The translations under genes were made by a program, and so were the position numbers. 64,000 nt of DNA, taken from positions 2,480,001 through 2,544,000 of the forward strand of contig NZ_LT703001.1 of the NCBI RefSeq assembly GCF_900149705.1, given 5' to 3'. The first letter of the stretch is position 1. Every line of letters begins with the position of its first letter. Positions 43,408-52,737 of this stretch are shown one piece after another. The notes beneath the pieces are model-generated. The model did no database searches. It saw only the letters and a list, made by a program, of their open reading frames with translations, and had not been told where the DNA came from. The stretch comes from Sphingorhabdus sp. Alg231-15. Lineage in GTDB: Bacteria; Pseudomonadota; Alphaproteobacteria; Sphingomonadales; Sphingomonadaceae.

Positions 43408-44658
43408 ATGTCCTCTGAGAAACAAGCGCGAACCGGAACAGATTCTGCGCTGCGTAATTTTTTGGAAAGCGAAGCAGCAGGCGGTATATTGCTGATGTTC
43501 GCTGCCGCGTTGGCGATGATCGTTGCGAACAGCCCGCTTTATGACATGTACCATCACTTCCTTCATGAGTTGAAGGGACCGGTACTGTCGAAAAAACTCG
43601 GTCCGATGACCCCGCATTTATGGATAAATGATGGCCTGATGGCGATATTCTTTCTGCTGGTTGGTCTTGAAATCAAACGCGAATTTGTCGACGGCCGCCT
43701 GAATACATGGGAGCGACGGCGTTTGCCGGTCTTGGCCGCAGCCGCTGGTATGGTAGTGCCTGCCTTGATTTACCTCGCCATTGTCCGCGATATGTCGGAA
43801 CTCTACAATGGCTGGGCGATTCCGGCAGCAACGGATATTGCATTTGCCATTGGCGTGCTGGCGCTGCTTGGGCCGCGAGCACCGACGTCATTGAAGCTGT
43901 TCCTCGTTACCGTTGCAATTGTAGATGATATGGGTGCCGTGGCCATTATCGCATTGGTCTACACGGCGGAAATTAACGGTGCGGCCTTGCTCGCCTCGGC
44001 GGTGATACTGGGCATTATGTACACGATGAACAAGGCAGGCGTGAAGTCACTGATCGCTTATCTGTTCCTGGCCTTGTTGCTCTGGTTTGCGGTTTTGCTG
44101 TCGGGAGTACATGCCACGATTGCCGGCGTGCTTGCGGCCATGGTGATACCGATCGTTGTGACTCCGGGGTCACCAGATGCAGTGGATTCGCCGCTGCACA
44201 GGTTGGAACATGGAATAGCGCCATGGAGCGCGTTCCTGATTGTCCCGATATTTGGCTTTGCCAATGCCGGTGTGTCGCTTGAGGGCCTTGGCGTGGAGCA
44301 AATTTTTGCGCCCCTGCCACTGGGCATTGCCGCAGGACTGTTCCTTGGCAAGCAAGTCGGCATTTTTGCTAGTGTCTGGATTGCTGTAAAGACGGGCTTT
44401 GCCCAGCGCCTTGGCGGGGCAACCTGGTTACAAGTCTATGGGGTTTCTATGCTCTGCGGTATTGGATTCACCATGAGCCTTTTCATTGGTGCACTGGCCT
44501 TCCCGGGCGAAGCGCTGTTGATAGAAGAAGCAAAAATTGGCGTGTTGATGGGCTCATTCCTGTCTGCAATCGTCGGGTTCACTATCCTGCGTTTTGCGCC
44601 TCAGCCGAATGAGGACGAGGACGAATTGGCAGTGGCTGAACCAGCCAAAGCGGCGTGA
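43408..44658 (+). CDS. nhaA: Na+/H+ antiporter NhaA
   Basis: 416 residues, twelve membrane segments. NSPLYDMYHHF and the conserved Asp pair in VAIVDDMGAVAIIAL (equivalent to Asp163/Asp164 of E. coli NhaA) plus ATDIAFAIGVLALLG identify it. It exports Na+ in exchange for two H+ and supports life at high salt or alkaline pH, fitting a marine or saline habitat. AAGG lies before the ATG. Its end overlaps the start of the DUF885 gene as TGATG. A strong hairpin leader precedes it. Confidence 0.95.
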   Translation: MSSEKQARTGTDSALRNFLESEAAGGILLMFAAALAMIVANSPLYDMYHHFLHELKGPVLSKKLGPMTPHLWINDGLMAIFFLLVGLEIKREFVDGRLNTWERRRLPVLAAAAGMVVPALIYLAIVRDMSELYNGWAIPAATDIAFAIGVLALLGPRAPTSLKLFLVTVAIVDDMGAVAIIALVYTAEINGAALLASAVILGIMYTMNKAGVKSLIAYLFLALLLWFAVLLSGVHATIAGVLAAMVIPIVVTPGSPDAVDSPLHRLEHGIAPWSAFLIVPIFGFANAGVSLEGLGVEQIFAPLPLGIAAGLFLGKQVGIFASVWIAVKTGFAQRLGGATWLQVYGVSMLCGIGFTMSLFIGALAFPGEALLIEEAKIGVLMGSFLSAIVGFTILRFAPQPNEDEDELAVAEPAKAA

Positions 44659-45974
44659 TGCGGATCGGCTGTATAGCCGCCGGGCTCATGGCGATATTGC
44701 TGAGCGCCTGCAGCTACGTGCCACCGTCGTCACAAGCTGCGCCGACTTTGGCACCAGATTCGGCCATGGATTTGATCAGCCGCGATTATGTCAAACTTAC
44801 CTTAGAGCTTGGGGAACAAGAGGCCGGCTATGTTGATGCTTATTATGGCCCGGCCGAATGGGCGACCGCAGCCAAGGCAAAGCCACGCGATATGCGCGAA
44901 CTGGGCAATAGTATAGTGGATCTGATGCTGCGCCTTGATGCGCTGCCGCCGAGCGATGATGCTTTGATAGAGGCCCGGAAGCGCTTTTTATCGGCGCAGC
45001 TGGAAGCCGCCCTGACCCGGCATGCGATGATGCAGGACGAGGTTTTTCCTTTTGCAAAAGAAGCCAAGGGTCTGTTCGGCGTAACGCCTGAATTTGCTCC
45101 GCTGAACAGCTATGACGCGGCGCTGGCAACAATTGAGTCACTGGTTCCAGGCACGGCGCCATTGCACGAAAGGGTCGAGGCCTATCAAGACCGTTTCACA
45201 ATCCCCACCCATCGCCTGAAACCGGTTTTTGACGCTGCGATTGCAGAATGCAAAAGACGGACAGCACAGCATATCACACTTCCACCGGACGAAAATTTCA
45301 GAATGGAATTTGTCACTGGCAAAAGTTGGAGCGGCTATAACTATTATCAGGGCAACTATCAGAGTCTGATTCAGATCAACACCGATCTACCGATCCGCAT
45401 CAGCCGTGCTGTCGACCTGGGTTGCCATGAAGGCTATCCTGGGCATCATGTGTATAACTTGTTGCTCGAACAGCGTCTGACCCGTGAACGTGGCTGGCAG
45501 GAATTTTCGATCTATCCGCTTTATTCACCACAATCGCTTATCGCCGAGGGATCTGCCAACTATGGCATCGATCTCGCATTTCCAGGCGAAGAGCGTCTGA
45601 CTTTCGAGCGCGATGTGTTGTATCCGCTGGCGGGGCTGGATCCGGCTACTGCGGCCGACTATTTCAAGTTGCAACAGGCGTTGAGCGAACTCAAGGGCGC
45701 GCGGTTTGTCATTGCCCAAGGTTATCTCGACAAGACCTTGGCGCGAGAGCAGGCGATTGCACTCATCCAGAAATATCAACTCGTCAGCCGCGAACGGGCC
45801 GAGCAATCCCTGTCGTTTAACGATCAGTATCGCAGCTATGTGATCAATTATGGTTTGGGTCAGGATATGGTGAAAGCCTGGATCGAACGACAAGGCGACG
45901 CCCCGGTCTGGCGCTGGAAGGCGATGGAAAAATTGTTGAGCGAGCCGATACTGCCAGATGATCTGATGGAGTGA
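44658..45974 (+). CDS. DUF885-family lipoprotein zinc peptidase
   Basis: 438 residues with a lipoprotein signal (LMAILLSAC). The active-site motif HEGYPGHH is at 257-264 in GCHEGYPGHHVYN, the HExxx-type zinc site of the DUF885 group, with a third ligand likely in LIAEGSANYG. Typical family length is 550-600, so this is a shorter variety. DUF885 proteins are predicted metallopeptidases of the periplasm. The start codon ATG lies inside the nhaA stop codon, so the two are translated together; the link to sodium transport is not clear. A GTG three bases earlier is also possible. Confidence 0.8.
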   Translation: MRIGCIAAGLMAILLSACSYVPPSSQAAPTLAPDSAMDLISRDYVKLTLELGEQEAGYVDAYYGPAEWATAAKAKPRDMRELGNSIVDLMLRLDALPPSDDALIEARKRFLSAQLEAALTRHAMMQDEVFPFAKEAKGLFGVTPEFAPLNSYDAALATIESLVPGTAPLHERVEAYQDRFTIPTHRLKPVFDAAIAECKRRTAQHITLPPDENFRMEFVTGKSWSGYNYYQGNYQSLIQINTDLPIRISRAVDLGCHEGYPGHHVYNLLLEQRLTRERGWQEFSIYPLYSPQSLIAEGSANYGIDLAFPGEERLTFERDVLYPLAGLDPATAADYFKLQQALSELKGARFVIAQGYLDKTLAREQAIALIQKYQLVSRERAEQSLSFNDQYRSYVINYGLGQDMVKAWIERQGDAPVWRWKAMEKLLSEPILPDDLME

Positions 45975-46031
45975 TTGGCAAAAAGTCCAACCCATCGCGA
46001 GACAGGTTGGACGTTTTGATCAAAGCATATA

Positions 46032-46511
46032 TTAAGCCTGTAGAGCTTTCCAGAACGTGATTTTGTCATCACCATCCGCGTAGAAGTCGCGGATGCGTGA
46101 TTCTTGATCATATTGACATAGCCGGTAGAATTCACGGGTTCGGGCCAAGGCGTCCGTTCCCGATGTTTCTACAATCAAAACACGTTGACCATGTGCGGCC
46201 AGATGATCTTCGATATGGCTCATCAGGGCGGCCCCGATGCCTTCACCCTGACGGTCCGGATCGACTGCGATGAGAAGCAGATTCCATGTCCTGTCGGTCA
46301 TTTCTTCTGGTCTGCAATAGGCGACAGCTTTTGCACCGTTATCATTATAGGTCAGCCAAATTTCCTCGCTGCCGCCAGTACTGAAATAACCGGCGATCAT
46401 ATCGTCCAGCATTTCTGACGGGAACATATCGGTTGCGTCGATTATTCGCTTTAAAGCCGGGATGTCATCGGGTTCCACCGCTCTGATGGATTTCTGTTCG
46501 GGTGAGTTCAT
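46032..46511 (-). CDS. GNAT N-acetyltransferase
   Basis: 159 residues. The acetyl-CoA binding motif A is DPDRQGEGIGAALMSHIEDHL (about residues 88-108). The rest follows the GNAT fold, with EIWLTYNDNGAKAVAYCRPEE before it. Substrate unknown. GGAAGAACA lies just before the ATG. It starts 10 bases after yjhX ends and is its operon partner. Confidence 0.88.
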   Translation of the reverse strand: MNSPEQKSIRAVEPDDIPALKRIIDATDMFPSEMLDDMIAGYFSTGGSEEIWLTYNDNGAKAVAYCRPEEMTDRTWNLLLIAVDPDRQGEGIGAALMSHIEDHLAAHGQRVLIVETSGTDALARTREFYRLCQYDQESRIRDFYADGDDKITFWKALQA

Positions 46512-46521
46512 TGTTCTTCCT

Positions 46522-46779
46522 TTATCTGTTGTCGAGCTGAGGACGCACCGACACTCTGCCCAATTGCGAGATGCGATAGGGACTGCCTTTGCGGGACATG
46601 ATCAGCCGCCTGCGTTTGAGGCGTGCGAATATGTCTAACGTGCAATCGGACAGCACATAGCCATCCCGGGTCATGCACATCACTTCGTCGATCTTGCTGT
46701 TTTTGTTACGTTTATGGCGGATATGACCGCCTTGAGCGAGTACGTGAAGCACCCGCTGTTCGGCTTTTGAAATATTCAT
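46522..46779 (-). CDS. yjhX: YjhX-family (UPF0386) protein
   Basis: 85 residues of the UPF0386 family: MNISKAEQRVLHVLAQGGHI, then DGYVLSDCTLDIFARLKRRRLI, SPYRISQLGRVSVRPQ. The E. coli relative YjhX is annotated as a toxin, paired with the antitoxin YjhQ, which is a GNAT acetyltransferase. Here a GNAT gene follows directly, the same pairing. The ATG at 46779 with GAGTAAAGATA before it is used; an earlier start at 46839 would be a longer form without support. Confidence 0.87.
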   Translation of the reverse strand: MNISKAEQRVLHVLAQGGHIRHKRNKNSKIDEVMCMTRDGYVLSDCTLDIFARLKRRRLIMSRKGSPYRISQLGRVSVRPQLDNR

Positions 46780-46811
46780 TATCTTTACTCGGAGAATAAA
46801 CCATAGGATAT

Positions 46812-46849
46812 GACGAAAAAGCCTGTGTGCCAGGCACACCGGTTTCGTC
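46812..46849 (-). promoter_or_regulatory. Inverted repeat upstream of yjhX
   Basis: GACGAAA...GTGTGCC (46812-46831) pairs with GGCACAC...TTTCGTC (46833-46849), with a small internal bulge. It lies 33-70 bases upstream of the yjhX start. A toxin-antitoxin autoregulatory operator or a leader hairpin are both possible. Confidence 0.5.
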
Positions 46850-46857
46850 GTTGCTGT

Positions 46858-46886
46858 GATTTGAACCGCTAAACGGGTTTCAAATC
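46858..46886. promoter_or_regulatory. Second inverted repeat in the yjhX/flavoprotein gap
   Basis: GATTTGAACC (46858-46867) and GGGTTTCAAATC (46875-46886), with a one-base difference, around a seven-base loop. It lies beside the first dyad, so both may serve the same regulator. Confidence 0.45.
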
Positions 46887-46928
46887 AGTTGGTTGTTACA
46901 TTCTCTAACAAAAAAGCTCCGAGTTTGC

Positions 46929-46943
46929 GCAAATGCAATTTGC
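46929..46943. promoter_or_regulatory. Palindrome GCAAAT-gca-ATTTGC
   Basis: A perfect 6-bp palindrome about 170 bases upstream of the flavoprotein gene. The gap of 335 bases between yjhX and that gene holds three dyads; the rest is AT-rich with no gene. Confidence 0.35.
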
Positions 46944-47114
46944 CTTTGCGAATCAAAAATTAGTCGAGCTTCCCCAGAAGTTCAACATTTTTCCGTCACT
47001 TGTGGCCAATTTTACGCCTCTGTTAACTTATCGCTAACCAATTTCGTTCACTCCGGTTTCTGAAACATGAACTGGCGCTGTCGAGTGCCGTGTTTTTGAA
47101 CAGGGATCAAATAT

Positions 47115-48677
47115 ATGACTGAAGCGACCAACCCCGTAGATGTGGCCATTATTGGTGCAGGACCAGCGGGCCTTACCGCCGCGTATCTGCTCAGCAAAAA
47201 AGGCTATACCGTCAAGGTGATCGAAAAAGATCCAACCTATGTTGGCGGTATCAGCCGGACGGTCGAATATGAAGGCTTTCGTTTCGACATTGGTGGCCAT
47301 CGGTTCTTCTCCAAATCTAAGGAAGTCGTTGATCTGTGGAATGAAATCCTTCCCGACGATTTTATTCAGCGGCCGCGGATGAGCCGCATCTATTATGAAG
47401 GTAAATTCTACAGCTATCCATTGCGCGCTTTCGAGGCTCTTTGGAATTTGGGTATCTGGCGTTCAACCTTGTGCATGGTCAGCTATGCCAAGGCGAAGGT
47501 CTTTCCGAACAAAAATGTGAAAAGCTTTGAAGACTGGACGGTCAACCAATTTGGCTGGAAGCTCTATTCGATCTTTTTCAAGACCTATACCGAGAAAGTC
47601 TGGGGCATGCCCTGTGATGAAATGTCTGCTGACTGGGCAGCACAACGGATCAAGGGCCTGAGCCTCTGGGGTGCCGTCGTTGACGGTCTGAAACGCTCTC
47701 TGGGTCTCAACAAAAAACCCAATGACGGCATGGAAACCAAGACTTTGCTGGAGACCTTTCGCTATCCCCGCCTCGGCCCTGGCATGATGTGGGACGCGGC
47801 TCGCGATTTCGTCCGGTCCAAGGGCAATGAAGTGCTGATGGGTCACAGTTTGAAGCAACTGGCGCAGGATGCTGATGGCAATTGGCGCGTTTCGGCTTCA
47901 ACCGAAGACGGCGAGACTGTTATCAATGCAAAACATGTGATCAGCTCTGCGCCGATGCGCGAACTGGCTACCCGTATTCACCCGCTGCCTCAATCTCTGC
48001 CAGAAGCGCAGGATCTTCACTATCGTGACTTCTTGACTGTGGCGCTAATGGTCAAATCCGAAGATCTGTTTCCAGACAACTGGATCTATATTCATGATGA
48101 CCGGGTTCAGGTTGGTCGCGTGCAGAATTTCCGCAGCTGGTCACCCGAAATGGTGCCGGATGAATCAATTGCCTGTGTCGGACTCGAATATTTCTGTTTT
48201 GAAAATGATGGCCTGTGGTCTTCGACCGATGAGGATCTTGTAGAACTGGCCAAAAAAGAAATGGCGATCCTGGGTCTGTGCAAACCGGAAGATGTTGTTG
48301 GCGGCGCGGTCGTCCGACAGGAAAAAGCTTATCCGGTTTATGACGACAGCTATGAAGCCAATGTCGAAACCATGCGCAGCGATCTCGAAGAGCGTTTCCC
48401 GACGCTCCATATGGTCGGTCGCAACGGTATGCACCGGTACAACAACCAGGATCACGCGATGATGACCGCGATGCTCACAGTCGAGAATATCGAAGCCGGA
48501 TCACGCAAATGGAATGTGTGGAACGTCAACGAAGACGCTGAATATCACGAAGCCGGTGACGAAGGCGCAGAAACCGTGATTTCCGAAGACCGGGCAGCTG
48601 CGCTGGAAAGCATGCGCGATGTTCCGACACGGATTGACGACGACGCACCAGAAGCCAAGCCTTCCAAAGCGGCTTAA
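47115..48677 (+). CDS. FAD-dependent oxidoreductase, UDP-galactopyranose mutase-like
   Basis: 520 residues. The FAD-binding motif [20 protein letters not shown] is at the N-terminus, then [29 protein letters not shown], the signature shared by UGM-like and protoporphyrinogen oxidase-like flavoproteins that occur next to GtrA and polyprenyl-glycan genes. A C-terminal acidic tail (about 480-520) is unlike UGM. AGGGA lies before the ATG. It heads a run of four plus-strand genes: GtrA 5 bases after it, then two overlapping membrane protein genes. The reaction is unknown; in this context it may act on a sugar nucleotide or a lipid-linked sugar. Confidence 0.85.
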   Translation: MTEATNPVDVAIIGAGPAGLTAAYLLSKKGYTVKVIEKDPTYVGGISRTVEYEGFRFDIGGHRFFSKSKEVVDLWNEILPDDFIQRPRMSRIYYEGKFYSYPLRAFEALWNLGIWRSTLCMVSYAKAKVFPNKNVKSFEDWTVNQFGWKLYSIFFKTYTEKVWGMPCDEMSADWAAQRIKGLSLWGAVVDGLKRSLGLNKKPNDGMETKTLLETFRYPRLGPGMMWDAARDFVRSKGNEVLMGHSLKQLAQDADGNWRVSASTEDGETVINAKHVISSAPMRELATRIHPLPQSLPEAQDLHYRDFLTVALMVKSEDLFPDNWIYIHDDRVQVGRVQNFRSWSPEMVPDESIACVGLEYFCFENDGLWSSTDEDLVELAKKEMAILGLCKPEDVVGGAVVRQEKAYPVYDDSYEANVETMRSDLEERFPTLHMVGRNGMHRYNNQDHAMMTAMLTVENIEAGSRKWNVWNVNEDAEYHEAGDEGAETVISEDRAAALESMRDVPTRIDDDAPEAKPSKAA

Positions 48678-48682
48678 GCAAC

Positions 48683-49135
48683 ATGGAGCGCAGCGGTCAT
48701 GACAGACGGTCTACCGTCGGAATCTGGGTAGGAAACCTGCCCGGACCGTTGGCCCTGCTGAACCGCTTCTCGATCACGCGCTATTTGCTGGCAAGTGTTG
48801 TCAGCCTTGCCTTTGATGTCGCTTTGTTCATGGTCCTAGTTGCGTTCGCAAGCGACCCAGGTTGGGCATCGGCGGCGGGCTATACTGCCGGTATCCTGGT
48901 ACACTGGCTTATCTCATCGAGTTTTGTTTTTCCTGGCAAGACCAGACAGGGTGCTGCGCTGCAACTACAACGTATCGGCTTTGTGGCCACTGCAGTCTTA
49001 GGCCTTGGAATTACCGTCAGCATCGTCAGTTGGTTAACCGATATGGGTACTCTGCCGGTCGTTGCCAAAGGCGTAGCGGTCTTTGTTAGTTTCTTTGCGG
49101 TCTACCTGACCCGCAAGTTTGGAGTATTCCGGTGA
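48683..49135 (+). CDS. GtrA-family membrane protein
   Basis: 150 residues with four membrane helices (about 33-150); RYLLASVVSLAFDVALFMVL and the end VYLTRKFGVFR are typical GtrA features. GtrA proteins are believed to flip undecaprenyl-linked sugars across the inner membrane. The stop overlaps the GTG of the next gene (GTGA). Typical clusters also have a GT2 dolichol-phosphate-mannose synthase-like gene; none is present here. Confidence 0.88.
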   Translation: MERSGHDRRSTVGIWVGNLPGPLALLNRFSITRYLLASVVSLAFDVALFMVLVAFASDPGWASAAGYTAGILVHWLISSSFVFPGKTRQGAALQLQRIGFVATAVLGLGITVSIVSWLTDMGTLPVVAKGVAVFVSFFAVYLTRKFGVFR

Positions 49136-50505
49136 CAGCAACAACTACAGCTATATCAGTTGATCGTAATCCTGTTTTCCCCAAAGCAGAATTGAACCGT
49201 TTTCTAAATTGGGCCTTCGTCTGGATATTACTCGCCAATGCCGGTTTCATCGCGATGTGGTTTGTCGGCGCACCTCCTCGTTATCTTGAAATTGGAATTA
49301 TCGGTTTTACCGGGTTGATCGTGAAGCGTTTTGCGCCCTGGGTTCAGTGGATCGCCTTTGTCGCCGTGATGAGCTATTCAATGCTCAGTTTTGTTGGCGG
49401 TCTGTTTAACCTCAATATTTCGTCATTGATTTACTCGCTGCAGTTTTTTGCAGAACTCAAGCCGGACAGTTCGATTGAATACATAATCGTATCGATTTTG
49501 GCGGTCGTCACAATGGTGGTGGCATTCTGGCTGCTCCGACGGCCAGGTAATTTTTCTAACCCTTGGTTGATCATCCTTTCGGGTGGCCTGATCATGGGTC
49601 TCGCTACCGCCGACTTTGCGATGGGACAAGGCATGCGGGGTCACTATAAACGGTCAGCACCTGCAGGCGCATTTTTTGAATCCGCAACCGGACAAACCGA
49701 ATTTGCCGCACGGGCCGACGGGAAGCGCCATCTGGTGTTGATCATGGTCGAGTCCCTTGGTGTGCCGCAAGACAATCAGGCGATGTCGGACAAGCTATTC
49801 GCATATTATGAGAACAGCGCGATTCAGCAACGTTATGACGTGAGCAAAGGCACCAGCCTCTACTATAACAGCACGACCGCGGGCGAAGTGCGAGAAATGT
49901 GCGGCCGCTGGGGGGATTATTACGAACTTGTCGAAGCCAAGGATGACAGCTGCATGCCAGCGCAATTGGCGGCGAAAGGCTATGCGACCCAGGCAATGCA
50001 CAGTTTCCAGGGCGGATTTTTCAAACGCAATGAATGGTATCCCAATATTGGCTTCCAACAGCAGGAATTCTGGCCCGACTTGCAAAAAAGAGGTGCGGAA
50101 TGGTGCGGCGGCGTCTTTGCTGGAGCTTGTGATCGGCAGATACCGAAACTATTGGCCGAAAACCTCAAGCAGACGAAGCAGCCAACCTTCCTATACTGGC
50201 TGACACTTAATGCGCATTTGCCGGTTCCGACGGGTTTGAACCTGAATGTGGATGATTGTCAGAAGGTTTCACCTGTACTGGCCAAGGATTTTCCAATGAT
50301 CTGTCGGCAGATTGCAATATTCGACGATATCGACAGAGCCCTTATCGCAGAAATTACCGCAAGTGATTTTCCGGAGGCTGATATTCTGATCGTTGGCGAC
50401 CATATGCCGCCTTATTATGACCGGCACCATCGCTCTCAATTTGATCCCGAGCGCGTGCCTTGGCTATATCTGAAGCACAAAGGGGCTGCTACGCCAGAGT
50501 CATGA
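49132..50505 (+). CDS. Sulfatase-fold membrane transferase (LtaS/EptA-like)
   Basis: 457 residues: four membrane helices up to about residue 165, then a periplasmic alkaline-phosphatase-fold domain. HLVLIMVESLGVPQD has the first metal ligand (Glu), STTAGEVREMCG supplies the likely Thr nucleophile, and VGDHMPPYYDRHH the Asp-His pair. LtaS and EptA-like enzymes move phosphoglycerol or phosphoethanolamine to glycans or lipids. GTG start within the GtrA stop. It ends with an ATGA overlap into the next gene. Confidence 0.8.
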   Translation: MTATTTAISVDRNPVFPKAELNRFLNWAFVWILLANAGFIAMWFVGAPPRYLEIGIIGFTGLIVKRFAPWVQWIAFVAVMSYSMLSFVGGLFNLNISSLIYSLQFFAELKPDSSIEYIIVSILAVVTMVVAFWLLRRPGNFSNPWLIILSGGLIMGLATADFAMGQGMRGHYKRSAPAGAFFESATGQTEFAARADGKRHLVLIMVESLGVPQDNQAMSDKLFAYYENSAIQQRYDVSKGTSLYYNSTTAGEVREMCGRWGDYYELVEAKDDSCMPAQLAAKGYATQAMHSFQGGFFKRNEWYPNIGFQQQEFWPDLQKRGAEWCGGVFAGACDRQIPKLLAENLKQTKQPTFLYWLTLNAHLPVPTGLNLNVDDCQKVSPVLAKDFPMICRQIAIFDDIDRALIAEITASDFPEADILIVGDHMPPYYDRHHRSQFDPERVPWLYLKHKGAATPES

Positions 50506-52298
50506 ATATCACTGAATATCTGCGGAAATCGGGACCGCTGCTTTTCATCTGGGTAGCGATTTGCGCGGTACTGATTGCAGTGTCGTTCGAGCAGATCGCT
50601 TCTGGTATTGGCTGGGGTCCGGATGACCAGTTGCGACAGGTTCAACTGCGGGATTGGTTAGCCGGGCAAAGCTGGTTCGACACAACACAATATCGGATTG
50701 GTACGCCTGATAGCCAGCCAATGCATTGGCCGCGACTGATCGAGTTACCATTGGCGATAGTGGTTCTGGCGCTTGGGCCGATAATTGGGCCCAGTGCTGC
50801 AGAAACCGCCGCAATGACACTGGTTCCACTGGTTGCACTTGGCATCGCAATGTGGCTGGTGGGCAAGATAACGGAACAGCTTTTCGAACGGAAAATTGCA
50901 ATATTGTCAGCTGCGTTGACGGCGACCGCTGTGCCCGTTGTTGCGCAACTCAGACCGATGCGGATCGACCATCATGGCTGGCAGATTATACTCGCATTGG
51001 TTGCGTTGTGGACAATGTTCTGGCCGGACAAGCGCAAAGCTGGTCTGATCATGGGCGCCGCCTTGGCCTTGTGGCTAACCATCTCGCTGGAGGGCTTGCC
51101 GCTATCGGTTGCTTTCATCGCTCTATTGGCCTGGCGCTGGATTATTTCTCTGGACGAAGGCGTTCGGCTTCTTTGGACCCTTGCAGGCTTTCTGGGAAGC
51201 AGTTGGGGCCTTTATCTGGTCAATCATGGCGGTATTGATACGGCCCTCGCTTATTGTGATGCAATAACGCCAGCACATCTATTCGCCTGTGTTGCTGGCG
51301 CCCTTGTAATTTTGCCAGCGATAAAATTTGCACCGGCTTCCTGGCTGGTGCGCCTCATCGCACTCGCGTTGGCAGGAGCTGCAGCACTCGGCACTTTTTA
51401 CTTCAGCGCACCGCAATGTGTTGGTGGAGCCTTTGGGCAACTGGACCCGTTGGTGCACGACTATTGGTTGGTTCATGTCCGGGAAGGTTTACCTATCTGG
51501 GATCAGCCAGGTAGGGAGATTATCTCTCTATTTGGTGGGTCGATCATCGTTGGTCTCGGTTGTCTGACTTACATTAAATGGCGTCGGTCAGATGTTATGG
51601 CCAAGGATAAACTGTTTCTGTTGGCTTATGCCTTTCTGTGGGCATTTATCGTATCGCTGATGGTTCAGCGTGCCGCGTCTGTAGCGGCTGTCTATGCTTT
51701 GCCACTCATGGGTTGGGCTGTGCATCATGCATTTTTGGGTGCACGGGAACTCAAGAGTCCAGCCATCCGGATATTCGCGACTGCAGCGGTCGTTTTTCTT
51801 ATCTTGCCCGGCCCACTATTTCTGGGGTTGGTCAACGCCATCGACAGCGGTGATCAGGATATTGAAGCCGAACAGGTCGCATCTTCGACCGACGTGCCGG
51901 CTTGCGACTCATCACCGTCACTGGCCAAGCTTAATGCGCTGCCACAGTCTACCATCCTTGCTCCTTTTGATTTCGGTCCCGAGATACTGGTGCAGACACC
52001 GCACAATGTTCTCGCGACCAGTCACCATCGCAACGACGCGGCCATGGCTGACCACATTCGTATTTTTACCTCAAGCCCGGAAAAAGCACGTGATATTCTG
52101 GAGGCCAGAAATGTCCGTTATGTTGCGATATGTCCCGGCGAGTCAGAACTGAATATGTATGCGGTCAAACATCCTGATGGTCTGTGGGCAAAATTATCCA
52201 AGGGACAAAAAGTGGACTGGTTGCATTCTGTCCATTTACGGGACAGTGGCCTGTCAATTTGGCGAGTTGTGCCGAAAGAGCTACGTAAAGGAATGTAA
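50502..52298 (+). CDS. Large GT-C-like integral membrane protein, function unknown
   Basis: 598 residues, about twelve membrane segments with a C-terminal soluble region after residue 430. Near the N-terminus WGPDDQLRQVQLRDWLAGQSW carries an Asp-Asp pair in the first outer loop, then QYRIGTPDSQPMHWPRLIELPLA; this layout is seen in the GT-C class of polyprenyl-sugar-dependent glycosyltransferases. DHHGWQIILALVAL and a long helical core follow. It starts at an ATG overlapping the stop of the previous gene (ATGA). Related proteins are widely annotated as hypothetical, so the function is inferred. Confidence 0.7.
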   Translation: MNITEYLRKSGPLLFIWVAICAVLIAVSFEQIASGIGWGPDDQLRQVQLRDWLAGQSWFDTTQYRIGTPDSQPMHWPRLIELPLAIVVLALGPIIGPSAAETAAMTLVPLVALGIAMWLVGKITEQLFERKIAILSAALTATAVPVVAQLRPMRIDHHGWQIILALVALWTMFWPDKRKAGLIMGAALALWLTISLEGLPLSVAFIALLAWRWIISLDEGVRLLWTLAGFLGSSWGLYLVNHGGIDTALAYCDAITPAHLFACVAGALVILPAIKFAPASWLVRLIALALAGAAALGTFYFSAPQCVGGAFGQLDPLVHDYWLVHVREGLPIWDQPGREIISLFGGSIIVGLGCLTYIKWRRSDVMAKDKLFLLAYAFLWAFIVSLMVQRAASVAAVYALPLMGWAVHHAFLGARELKSPAIRIFATAAVVFLILPGPLFLGLVNAIDSGDQDIEAEQVASSTDVPACDSSPSLAKLNALPQSTILAPFDFGPEILVQTPHNVLATSHHRNDAAMADHIRIFTSSPEKARDILEARNVRYVAICPGESELNMYAVKHPDGLWAKLSKGQKVDWLHSVHLRDSGLSIWRVVPKELRKGM

Positions 52299-52348
52299 AA
52301 TATGATAGCCGTATCTAGGCGATCATAAATCGGGACCAGGAGAAAAAA

Positions 52349-52732
52349 ATGGCGGGGATAACCGGACTAGGTGGTGTGTTCCACATCGTAAAAGATCCAG
52401 CGGCAACGCGAAAATGGTACAAGGATTTTCTCGGATTGGATGGTGAATATGGTCCCATGCTTAACTGGTCCGATGAAAAAGGTGATAGTCCCTATAGCCT
52501 GATCAGCCATTTCTCTGAGGATACAGAATATCTGGAACCGAGTGCGGCAAAATTCATGATCAATCTGCGGGTTGATGATCTGGACGGCTATGTAGCGGAG
52601 TTGAAGGCCAAGGGGCTTGAGATCCTCGGCCAAGTCGACGAAGGCTACGGTAAATTTGCTTGGATACTCGATTGCGACGGGATCAAGCTGGAGTTCTGGC
52701 AACAGATGGAAGCACCGGAAGCTGGCGGCTGA
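52349..52732 (+). CDS. VOC-family (glyoxalase/dioxygenase fold) protein
   Basis: 127 residues, one vicinal-oxygen-chelate domain. GGVFHIVKDPAATRKWYKDFLGLD is the first module and YGKFAWILDCDGIKLEFWQQ the second, with probable metal ligands His13 and a Glu in the last strand. Length and KFxWxxDxDGxxxELWQ ending match small glyoxalase-like proteins. Substrate unknown. It converges on msrB with only 5 bases between the stops. Confidence 0.87.
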   Translation: MAGITGLGGVFHIVKDPAATRKWYKDFLGLDGEYGPMLNWSDEKGDSPYSLISHFSEDTEYLEPSAAKFMINLRVDDLDGYVAELKAKGLEILGQVDEGYGKFAWILDCDGIKLEFWQQMEAPEAGG

Positions 52733-52737
52733 TCAAT

